Shown piece by piece: positions 46,834 through 56,153 of a stretch of 64,000 nt of DNA. The position numbers and the translations under genes are program-made. This DNA is from Gloeopeniophorella convolvens. Lineage: Eukaryota; Basidiomycota; Agaricomycetes; Russulales. How positions within the stretch are numbered: position 1 is the stretch's first letter; every line of letters begins with the position of its first letter. Under the pieces are notes generated by a model that searched no databases, was not told the origin of the DNA, and saw only the letters and a list, made by a program, of their open reading frames with translations. The stretch is from NCBI GenBank assembly GCA_022496205.1, contig WTXD01000024.1, positions 62,001 to 126,000 of the forward strand. Reading direction: 5' to 3'.

Positions 46834-47143
46834 CTGCGGTGCGCATGTATCACATAAGTACATAATGTTAAAGCTAAGTACTACTAACGACGTCATCCTT
46901 GAAGGCACAGAGATGTCGTGGAGGTCAGGCTCACGACTGGCGGTTCCTGACTACATGTAGCCTCCGGGTCAAGAGCACGGGGAACCGTCTTACACAGCGA
47001 CAACTTGTCGTAACTGATTCAGCGTGCCAAAGCATCTGCGTCAATCAAAGCCTTCTTATCTCGAGGAGCGATAGCGTATGGAAACGGCTCCGGATGGCTC
47101 ATAGGACAACAGTCAGATTCTGAGCAAACGTGAAAAAAGGAAG
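46834..47143. repeat. Copy A of the P450 3'-flanking repeat
   Basis: This is ~310 bp, about 80-85% alike to 52074-52403, same orientation. Landmarks: GTGCGCATG, ACTACTAACGACGTCATCC, TTGAAGGC.CA.AGATGTCGTG, ACACGGGGAACCGTCTTAC, GATTCAGCGTGCCAAAGC, CTCATAGGACA.CAGTCAG and AGCAAACGTGAAAAAAGGAAG. At 52403 this is followed by the P450 stop; here it is followed by unrelated sequence, so any P450 coding part is gone. Confidence 0.85.
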
Positions 47144-47147
47144 GGCG

Positions 47148-47312
47148 ACGATGATGCATCAAGATCCAGAGATCAACAAAACGGCACAACCATGTTCCCA
47201 CGCCTCCCACGCCGCCCGACACTGCTGTCGCATCTCAGGGCAGTGGGGGTCCGGGGAATGCATATGACGCCCCGTTTCCATAGACATCCGCCCTAAGGGG
47301 CGCGAAGCCAGC
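47148..47312. repeat. Local direct duplication, copy 2
   Basis: Partner of 46247-46440 (see there). It begins immediately after copy A of the P450 3'-flanking repeat, marking a junction between two separately duplicated blocks. Confidence 0.75.
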
Positions 47313-47979
47313 CTTGACTGAGATGAAGGGTGCGTGAGCAGTGCGAGAGGCGACAAGCGACATGTTGGGATTGGATCGACCCGGACCACGCCGGTCCCAC
47401 TGAGGAGGCTGTCGCTGGCTGTCGGTGCAGATCAGTGCCAGGTAATCTACAACTTGCATTGGGGTGACCACATAGCACGCTGAATCCATGCGTCATCCGT
47501 ACAGCGAGCCTCTCAATGACTGCTACGTATTCTACATAAGAGAAACACAGTGGGCGCTGGTACAATACGCATCAAAGGCTAGCTACCTTATCAAACACGG
47601 TATAACGAATGACATTCCTTGGTACGTCCACCGGGCAGATTCAAACAGCTTCCACAACGATGATTCCCTCAACTTGAACTTATGTCTCCGCCTCGATGCA
47701 GCGTCGTGGGTACTGTATCGGGAGGTGCGCGAGTCAAAGTAGGCTCCGCGCCAGCAGCAGGGCGACCACCGCCGAGATACAGCGACCCATTGCGGTTCAG
47801 CCTCGACGTTGGCGTCAGCGTTGGGGACGGTGACGGGTATTAGCGGGTATTGAAGTAACATTCCAGTACAAATGACATCTGCCACAAATCAAACGTCAAA
47901 ATGAGGTGATCTGATACAAGGACAAATACCAACTGTCGGGCCATTGTGTAAACATATTGAGGAGCCTCGCGTGGCGCCG

Positions 47980-49407
47980 TCAGGGGGCGGTCGGGAGATC
48001 TTCTGAGGAAAAAGTGGACAGGAATTCGTCGGTAGGGATGCTGTACGCAGGAGTTTGCTGGCGGTTCTCTTCGTCCCACTTGAACAGCTGGACCTTCTGA
48101 AGTTTGGGAAGCAGTACACGACCATCTGGCTCCTGCAGGGCTTTCGCGACCGTTGGCTTGAAGCCATCGTCCAGCTGCAGCTCTACGACTCCGGGAAACG
48201 ACACTAATATGTCACGCCATTCCACTTCATCGTCTGCCCAATGCGTCCCGTCTTCAGGTGTCCATCGGGGTGTTCCGTAGTCTGCAATCCTAAGACTCGT
48301 CACAAGCGAAAGCACCTGTACCAGCGAGCGGCAGAGTACTGAGACAGGTACCGTTAGGGCGTCAGAGTGGTCTTCCCAGCCGTGACAACAGTCCCAGTAA
48401 CATGTCAAACCTGGACCAGCCTGGATATACGCGTTGTTCCTACTCAGACACAATTTAAGATCGGTGGGGAATGGCGGGCTGAATATGTTGCAGATAAAGC
48501 GGGACAGGGACGGGACAAGGACATGTTCGCACGCCCTGTAGAATTGGAGCCATACTTTTGAGAGGTTTGGTGCGTCGATCCTGCTCGCGAGGGCCTCGAG
48601 GAGAATGGTCGGTCCAGAGAAATTGACTTCATGAAGCGACGAAAGGGAAGCTCGCGTGCCGGAGGGAGGTATGAGGCAATCTTCGTTTACCATGTAAGCT
48701 TCGTCTTCGCGGAACATGAGCGAGAGATCTCGCAGCTGGGACATTGCGCGCACGCTCTCGAAGAAATTGCTGAAGATGAGTGCATCCATGTAATCTATGC
48801 CGATCATCATCAGGTCGAGGCTGATGAGACAAGGGCTCAAAGGAAGGGGAGTGATGACACCTGAAAGTTTCAGGTTGAGCAGGGCGGGAGCATGACCGCT
48901 GAGGATAGTGCCCGGAAACCAAATTGGTCCACATGTCGACTCGATTGAAAGGACTTCGAGTTGTTGAGCCGGGCCAGCGGTCATGTTCAGTATGTGATGC
49001 AACTGACGAACCGATCCTACTTCGAGAGTGATGTGTTTGATGCGGTCGAGATGCGCTAGCGCAAGGGTGATGTCGTCGACACTTTCGGAAGGCCATAGCC
49101 ACCGAGGGTCATCTCCATCGTCGGTCCGGTAGGAGTAATCTAGAATGAGGGGAAACTGGTGCGAGTGGCGAAGGATTTCGGAGACGGGAGAGCCATGAGA
49201 GACGTAATATCGAAGGCCTAGCCGCCTCGGGGAGGCGAAGATGACTTGACGCCATCGATGGCACACATGTGCCAGGGTATACCATCGCTGCTCCCATTGA
49301 TATGGCTCTACCCGTTTGCTTTCTTTCAATCGAAAGATTCGAAACCAGTCGAAGACTTCCAGGAGCGCATCGTCAGGAAGAGTATTGATCATTATGCTCC
49401 GCATCAT
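47980..49407 (-). CDS. F-box protein, pair C (member 1)
   Basis: One open frame of 475 residues with an N-terminal F-box (INTLPDDALLEVFDWFRIF, WYTLAHVCHRWRQVIFASP RRLGLRY). The long C-terminal part has degenerate leucine-rich repeats (RIKHITLEVG, QLEVLSIES, ALLNLKLSGVITPLPLSP, FESVRAMSQLRDLSLMF, LLEALASRIDAPNLSKVWL). It is the paralogue of 56154-57656 on the same strand; upstream flanks are also similar (TGTCAGGA..AA, ACCGCTGTCAGT), so the duplicated unit includes the promoter. Presumed SCF substrate receptor. Confidence 0.83.
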   Translation of the reverse strand: MMRSIMINTLPDDALLEVFDWFRIFRLKESKRVEPYQWEQRWYTLAHVCHRWRQVIFASPRRLGLRYYVSHGSPVSEILRHSHQFPLILDYSYRTDDGDDPRWLWPSESVDDITLALAHLDRIKHITLEVGSVRQLHHILNMTAGPAQQLEVLSIESTCGPIWFPGTILSGHAPALLNLKLSGVITPLPLSPCLISLDLMMIGIDYMDALIFSNFFESVRAMSQLRDLSLMFREDEAYMVNEDCLIPPSGTRASLSSLHEVNFSGPTILLEALASRIDAPNLSKVWLQFYRACEHVLVPSLSRFICNIFSPPFPTDLKLCLSRNNAYIQAGPGLTCYWDCCHGWEDHSDALTVPVSVLCRSLVQVLSLVTSLRIADYGTPRWTPEDGTHWADDEVEWRDILVSFPGVVELQLDDGFKPTVAKALQEPDGRVLLPKLQKVQLFKWDEENRQQTPAYSIPTDEFLSTFSSEDLPTAP

Positions 49408-49611
49408 ATTTCACTCCCTAAAGTGACTTGTCAGGAAAAACAATATCGAAGCCGATTCGGGGGAGCACAGGCCTGAATCTTATGGACACGTACCGCTGTC
49501 AGTCAGGGCCCGGGGTACGATGCTTGAAGCTTGAGCTTAAGTACTCGAGAGTGAGTATGGGCAACCGTCGAAAACCAGCTACCATTATCAGAACCGAGTC
49601 ACGGCCGGCGT

Positions 49612-49650
49612 GATGCTTATAACGGAACGACTGTCTTCCGTTACTACAGC
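49612..49650. repeat. Copy 3 (inverted) of the GTAACGGAAGACAGTC repeat
   Basis: Plus strand reads GATGCTTATAACGGAACGAC then TGTCTTCCGTTACTAC, the reverse complement of the core at 46580. It lies about 200 bp upstream of an F-box start. Confidence 0.5.
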
Positions 49651-50884
49651 GGATTGCAAAACGATAGGCCCCTTTTTGACTTTTTACACACACAGCCGGA
49701 GTCTAGCGGGGATCGGAACTATCACCAAGCACCAGGAACTGTCCAATCACATTTGCCCGCGCACCCATCAGCCAAGCATGACTAATCAAAATGAGTGCGC
49801 TTATGGGCGGACCTTCCATCTTAGGCTCAGCGGGGATCAAACGCCTATGTGTGTAATCGGTCGAGAAAGGGCCTAAGATTATGCGATCCGCTGTAAGGTC
49901 CGCTTTACACTGGACATCGATCGAAAATTCTCGCTGGAAGTGGCACAGAAGTGGCTACTTCTGTTACGATTCAAGCACCTTTTTGGAACCGCCGATCACA
50001 GGAAGTGTACCAAAAGCACGACAGTAATGCCGAATAAACCATGTACTTCAGTCACCTCTACTGTCAGGTGCTCCCCGGTCCGGTGCTTTGTACCCCAGTG
50101 GTCACCGGCACGCTCGCGTTTGCTTTCGCTACACACATTTATAGCACGCACATCAATACAGGGATCATAATTGAATTCTACAACATGTATGTACATGCAG
50201 AGACCCTCTGTAAGTCCCCGAAATGTTCGAGACACGATGGGAAGGGTGGGAATGATCAACATGGAGGCTGCGTGCCATCCCTCCCCCGGGTTTGAGGAGG
50301 CACCGCACACCAGAACGCAATGACAGTAGTCCGACGACGCGCGTGCCTGGCTGCCAGTTCGGATCCACGTCAGCACGGGATGGTGGCGACAGCGTAGCGG
50401 TGACGGGTTGTATCGAGGTGCTGTCGTCGCCGCTTGAGCTCGGAAGGCCGACATCGCACGCGAGGATTCGCGGTACCGCAATCTGGCGCTGGTCCCAAGG
50501 GTGACAGGACCGCGGTTCTACGGCGCGCTGGGCGATGCGCCCATTCGAAGCTGCGTCGATGTGGGACAGCGAATGTGGCGAAGCGGCGGCGTGCACTGGC
50601 GTGCCATCGCCACTCAGGTCCACGGTGCTGACATGGCCGCGCTCGTCAGAGCATGGGGGGTTCCAGCGCACTGCCGTGACCGATTAATCCCTCGAGTTGT
50701 TCACGTGCGTGCACAGGAATCGCTGTCGGCAATGTCTCCGATGAGCACTAGCTTGTGTATAGTCTCTCACTTACTGAAGGCGCGCTCACCGGGACCTGGC
50801 CAGTACCTCATTTCCTTGGGTGGAACAGCCAGTGGCTACCCCTCATGCACAGCCAGAGATAAGATAAAGCTAGACCAGTGGCAA

Positions 50885-51010
50885 GCGACAAGAGAAAGAG
50901 AGCCACGAGCGAGAGCAGAAACATAAGAGCAAACGAGAGCACAAGCAAGAGCAAGAGTGCGAGTGAGAGCTAGCAAGAGAGAGCACAAGCGAGAGCAGAT
51001 ACATAGCGAG
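50885..51010. repeat. Purine-rich (GAGCRA/GAGCAC)n hexamer tract
   Basis: Degenerate GAGAGC, GAGCAA and GAGCACAAGC units repeat for about 125 bp on the plus strand. Open frames through it are low-complexity artefacts. Confidence 0.65.
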
Positions 51011-52073
51011 AATGCCATGACGGCAGTCAAAGAAGCGATGGTGCTGCAGGGCTCCTGCCTGCGTGCTGTCACTGAAAAAGGATCAAGCTCCTCAAGGCGA
51101 CAGAAATAAGGATGTCGCACCCGATGTGTGATCAGCTCACCTTCGTCTGAGGTGTCTGCTAGGTCCTCGCCATCTCCCATTGTGTCCTCGTCCCCTCCAT
51201 CGAAAATGTCCACATGTGTGCGCCGTCACTTCGGAGATGCTGAAGGAACATTTTCGCTTGCATGTTTTCGTGTAGCGTGGGCGCTCGTCCGTTGGCGGTG
51301 CTCGTTCTCGCGGTACACTTTGCCTGCCTTGTGGGTGATTTCTTGTTTTAGATGGAGCTGCTTGGTCCTTGGGAGCTGCAAGAGGTGGATTGGATGACAT
51401 GCACTCCTGGAAGTCACAGAGGACGGGGATGAGATCGTACTTGGGCGGCATGGCAAGGATGCGAAGTGGATGTGACTTAGGGGCTAGAGCGAGCTCGCGA
51501 CTTGGCTGATTTCGTGGACTACGGCCCCTTCGGGCCTTGGATATCTGGATTCCGGAGTTTGCGTAATCCGCCTTCTGCACGTTATCTGTATATGCTGCAA
51601 AAGTACGACCGAATGATACCAGAAGTCTATTTTTACACTTCCTGGCCTAAAACATGCTTGAATTCCAACAATTCTGTCGTACTTTCCGCCCCGAATTTTC
51701 GATCGATGTCCAGTGTTAGGAGACTAGGCGTGATGGTTGTCTCAGTCAATTGTGATATATCAGTGTCTTGCGAGTCCACGTGACGACCTCCAACTGGCCA
51801 GCGACGTCAGGCAACGTCACCGGTCACCGGCACCCCCTGCATAGCCAAGCTTCGCGCAACCTCACGACGGTCCTGACCAGTAGCACATCTGCGCATATGC
51901 CTTCAACCCGCAGCATCATCGCGCTCAACACCATGTTCTGGCACATACAAAAGTGCGTGAGTGCATGACCACACTGCTTCAGTAAGCTCACTGCGCGCAG
52001 AATATTCTGGCTCTATGATGGCAGTAATACGCTGATGTGGGTCTCAGTATCGCCTCCTTGACGCCCGCAGGCT

Positions 52074-52403
52074 AACTGCGGTGCGCATGCGTCGCATAAA
52101 TACATGATGTCAAGGCTAAGGTGAAGTAGTACTACTAACGACGTCATCCTTGAAGGCGCAAAGATGTCGTGCAGGAGGTCAGGCTCCTGACTGGCGGATT
52201 CTGACTATATGTAGCATCTGAGCCAAGAACACGGGGAACCGTCTTACACAGCGATAACTTGTCATACCGATTCAGCGTGCCAAAGCATCTGCGGAAATAA
52301 AATCCTCAGCCTTCCTGTCTCGTGGAGCGATATCGTATGGAAACGGTTCCGGGCGGCTCATAGGACAGCAGTCAGATTCTAAGCAAACGTGAAAAAAAGG
52401 AAG
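52074..52403. repeat. Copy B of the P450 3'-flanking repeat
   Basis: Lies immediately downstream (minus-strand sense) of the P450 stop at 52407-52409. Partner of 46834-47143 and, more distantly, 36480-36599. It is probably the 3' untranslated/terminator region of an ancestral P450 gene that was copied with its gene. Confidence 0.85.
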
Positions 52404-52406
52404 TGC

Positions 52407-54430
52407 TCACTTCATCATGGTGCCCGAATACAACGCTTCGAAATGAATCTCCCGCCCCTCTGCATCTCGTTTCCTCTGGACATTGAATACGGAGCGAAGG
52501 GATGCGGTCACGATGAAGGGTGTAGCGCCGGCGAAATGCCGACCAGGACAGGTGCGCTTCCCGAATCCAAATGATACCCCTATCATAGGGTCGTCAACGG
52601 GGCTTCCATCTTCGCGGAGGAAGCGCTCTGGCTTGAAGAGGTCAGGACCTGGATAAGTGGTTGGATCGTGTAACATTGCCCTAGGCAGGGGTAAGTTGGC
52701 GCGTGGATAACACACGGGAAGTCGCTCTGTTACACTGGTGATGTCACTCACCAGATGTTTGGCATCACTTTGGCACCTTCGTATGTTTCCACGTAAGTGT
52801 TGAGCAAAGGCGTACCTTTGGGTATCATTTTATCCTCATATACGCTGGCTTGTGTCGCTGCATGAGGGGCGCCAGCACTCGATCAATGAGGCGCCGATGA
52901 CGAGCGTTGAAACAAGATAACGTACCGAGAGGTGTGACTGGCCTCCATCGTAAACTTCCTTGCAAATTGCATCGATGTACGGCAAGCTGGGACGGTCATC
53001 AAATGTCGGGAGTCGTTCTCGCCCGGTAATTGCATCGATTTCGTCCTGGGCCTTGCTTTGTACATCGGGAAAGAGAATAAGGGCCAGAATGAGAGTCATC
53101 AGGGCGGTTACAGTCTAGCAAGGACACGCTTGATCAGTCGGTGTCCAGATATAACTAGGAACAGCTGGGCTGACTGAATCAGCTCCCGCTAACCCATAGT
53201 CATGTTAAAAAAGAGTGTCATGTACAGCATTGGTTATACGCATACCAGCGTACAGAGATCCCAGCGCTGATCCGATGTGCAACTCTGCTTTTTCACGTTC
53301 AGCGTCATTCATCAAGTGAGTATCTCGAAGGTTCTCGAGAGCTAGCGAGTGGGTTGCTGTCCCTGCTTCCTAGAATTTTACGTGAGCGAAGATCGAGTCG
53401 AGCGACCTGTGGAACGGGTGTATACTATGATTTGTTTTGAGAACTGGATAGGAGCTAGTTGGATTTCTTCCCACCATTCACGGCCCACACGTGCAAGCGG
53501 TTGGTAGCTAAGCCATGGTAGCCATGTTGGAATATTCCGCACTAGAACGCGTCAGGAGCTCCTTGAATGCATAGACATAATGATCGTATCTCGTACGCAG
53601 AGGGAGCTCGTTGACAAGCGTAGCACCAGGGATCGTCATCCCTGTTCCAAGTTCCGACATATCTCTTGCAAGAACGAGAAATCTATCGTCTCTTCCTTTG
53701 ATATCGTAGCCGTATGTCATCGAAAACATGACTTCTCCTTGCAGCCTACCGTGATCACAGATGTCAAAACGCGAGAGACGAGACAACTTTAGGGCGCCCA
53801 CAGTTCGAAGTGTCTCTCTAGCTCGTCAGGATGCTCTAGCAGACGGCTCAGAAGCAATCGAGCTTTCGCTTGCTGCATAGGGCGGTACTGGGCGGCCGCG
53901 CCGGGACGCAGAGCTTGATCAAGTACCTTGCCGGTTGGACGCCAGGGGTCGGGATATCGAGCGAGTGGCATGAGACCGCCCCATTCCATCCTGCGCCTCT
54001 CCGTGATTAGATAGTCTCTTTGGGGAAAAGAGAAGAATCACGCACATTTCTAAGAAAGGTATAGTAGGTCGATCAGAATAGATCTCCCCACCTTTCTCGA
54101 GCAAGTCTTTTGCAACTCGAACTGAGTTCAGCACGACAATCACTTTCCCGAAGACCGAGAAAGAGATGATTTCAGACCCTGTTGCGACTGGTGATATAGA
54201 ACAGCACGAATAGATTTGGTCGGGTGCGTACCATACTTCTCGCCTACCTCGATGTAGGTGAGCCACGAGTGCATCTTTGGGATGTCAAGCAGATTCCCGA
54301 TGATAGGCCATGGCCGTGGGCCCGGAGGGTACAACAGTCCCCGTCTCTTGCGATTCTTGATGACAAAAGACAAAAGCGCGATACAAAGCAGGACAGCAAC
54401 AGAATTCGCAAAAAATTGAAGAAAAGCCAT
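52407..54430 (-). pseudogene. Cytochrome P450, frameshifted in the ExxR region
   Basis: Ten exons: 54430-54232, 54178-54046, 53996-53802, 53745-53597, 53541-53426, 53369-53246, 53188-53175 (14 nt), 53114-52926, 52877-52752 and 52680-52407. Features in order: N-terminal membrane anchor (FFANSVAVLLCIALLSFVI), PPGPRPWPIIGN, WRPTGKVLDQALRPG, FSMTYGYDIKGRDD, I-helix AGADSTV, then PERF and the haem loop FGFGKRTCPGRHFAG. It resembles agaricomycete CYP64-like (O-methylsterigmatocystin-oxidoreductase-like) P450s of ~510 residues. In exon 8, one base is missing just after KEVY, so the ExxR arginine and following residues are out of frame. The next exon (GAPHAATQ) needs yet another frame that no GT-AG join gives, so a second single-base loss is likely. 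All other exon phases agree. Either a recent pseudogene or an assembly error at 52.87-52.96 kb. Confidence 0.8.
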
Positions 54431-54599
54431 CGATCGAGTAGTGAGTGTTGGGTGGACAATTCAAAGAGGCCTCAGAGTTGCGTGAACGCGATGGTATGGC
54501 TAGAGCGGTGCGGGGCCGTGGGATTCGAAGCATGCAGAACTTGGCATGCTTGATATGTCAGAATGTTGGCAACTGAGGCGTGGCGTCGTGTACCTGAGT

Positions 54600-55562
54600 T
54601 GGTGGGAGGATGTGATGCGCAGTGTCTCAGGGAGTGGAGTGGTGATGGCAGCGAGTAGGGGGTGCCTGGACCCCTGTACGTCAGCTCGATAAGAGTGGGA
54701 AGCGTCGCAAGCGTGCTCGGATCGAACAAAACCCGCCATGCGTCCGTGGGGTGACCCGGAGCAGACTCGATGGTGAACGAACCGCGTTAAGGAGGATAAA
54801 CAGGCGACAAGGTCCTGAAATATGGAACGAACGTATCGCGTATATATTTCTGAGGTCGATGTGCTTCAGGCCTGTGGCGGGGACGAGGAACGGAGGAATA
54901 GAATGAAACGCAAAGCCGTCGAGCAAAAGAGTTTGCAGGTCCAGAGTAGAGTAGCCGGCGGGGGTGGCGGGAAGCGTGGTCCGATTCTCCCCGGAGCGAA
55001 GACGGAGGAGCTCAAGACTTGGAAGTGGCTCCATCATTCCTACGACGAATTGTTCTAGTAAAGAATCGTCTGGGTTGGAATGAAGAGAGACCTCTTGCGG
55101 ACGAGAGAGATATTGCAGTGCGCGCAAAATTCCGTCTTCGTTTGTCGCACGAAGGCTGGACCGAAGGCTCCAGTCGTAGTTGAGTGCGATTGGCCAGGGA
55201 GGTAAGCTGTCCAGCATTTCTTTCACAGGCATTCCGCGCGTGAACGACAGTCGCAGACCTAGATGGCGTGCATGTCCATGGATGACATGCCGCCAGCTTC
55301 GACAGACGTGTGTGAGGCTGTGCCATTCGGACAATGGGGGTTGGGTGGGATGGTGCGAATCATTGTCCAGCGCTCGCCAAGTCTCGAATATGGCGAGAAG
55401 TGCATCTTCAGAGAGATTCCGTATCGGTGCGTTAGCATGCGGGCCTGTAGTTCCAGAAATACAAATGTCTTGCGTACCTTCACCCTTGTTCTCGTTTGAA
55501 TTCCTCACTAGCATGCCGGGAAAAAATGACCGCATCACCAGGTCGGCGATGATTGTGAACAA
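54600..55562 (-). pseudogene. Truncated, frameshifted F-box gene
   Basis: The frame 55562-54681 encodes an F-box (IRNLSEDALLAIFETWRALD, LTHVCRSWRHVIHGHAR) and the first leucine-rich part (PLPSLELLRLRS, LQTLLLDGFAFHSIPPFLVP). After LKHIDLRN the homologous protein continues in other frames: DLVACLSSL, then DPSTLATLPTLIELTYRGPG, then ITTPLPETLRITSSHQL. That requires at least three frameshifts. The C-terminal half present in paralogues is missing and sequence similarity stops near 54600, about 170 bp upstream of the P450 start. It is therefore a relic related to pairs A and B. Confidence 0.78.
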
Positions 55563-56153
55563 TGATCAGATGTTGATCAACAGCAGGGGTGTGAGCAGGA
55601 GTTCCAGGAGAATGTGGCGCTTTCGGCTTCGTCGACGCACCCCATTTGATAGACAGTTAAGGGTTGGGGAGTGAAAAAGGGGGAGATAAGTCCCAGGGTC
55701 CTGGGTTCGTGCACTGCCTTCAGCGGGTGCGTCTATGAGAATCACGGTAAGTGCAGCTAAGCTACGGTCGGGAATGGAAGCTGTGAGACCGAATCACCGA
55801 GATCAAAGAGACCTTGAGGCATTTTGAACTTGCCTGAGATGATTGTCCTTGACGGGCCGGGACTCGCCAAACGCGAAGTGAGGTTTGGTCTGGCTTGGTG
55901 TAGAATTTACAAGTGAGACGAGAAAGTAAGGACGGTCCACCAGGCAATGGCTCCAGCGCTCAGTCGTCGAGGCCTAAGATCATTGAGGACCAATAACGTC
56001 AGCGCGGGGTCGACGATGGCGACAAGCATCGAAGTGGTAGGCAGGTAGGCACTACTTGATAATTTGATGTCAGAAGTGCAGACGTGACATAATATGGATC
56101 GCCACCAACCGTCATGCCAACCTAGTCAAGGAGCTTCACAGTGCGGTACCGTG
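55563..56153. other. Intergenic
   Basis: No gene is supported. This is the 3' flank of the F-box gene at 56154 (minus strand) and the 5' side of the F-box pseudogene. Confidence 0.5.

Larger units (their letters stand above)
45922..47979. other. Intergenic with several duplicated segments
   Basis: No gene is supported. The region is a patchwork of repeats listed separately: 46247-46440 with its partner 47148-47312, 46554-46615, and 46834-47143. Confidence 0.6.
49408..52073. other. Intergenic
   Basis: No gene is supported over 2.7 kb. A minus frame of 147 codons (51137-51580, with an overlapping 76-codon frame) ends in a possible splice donor, but has no recognised family. The region contains one dispersed-repeat copy (49612) and a purine-rich hexamer tract (50885-51010). 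Confidence 0.5.

Noticed and set aside
51137..51580. 147-codon minus frame with a possible donor at its end
   Set aside because: No family resemblance, no convincing following exon, and competing frames; left as intergenic.
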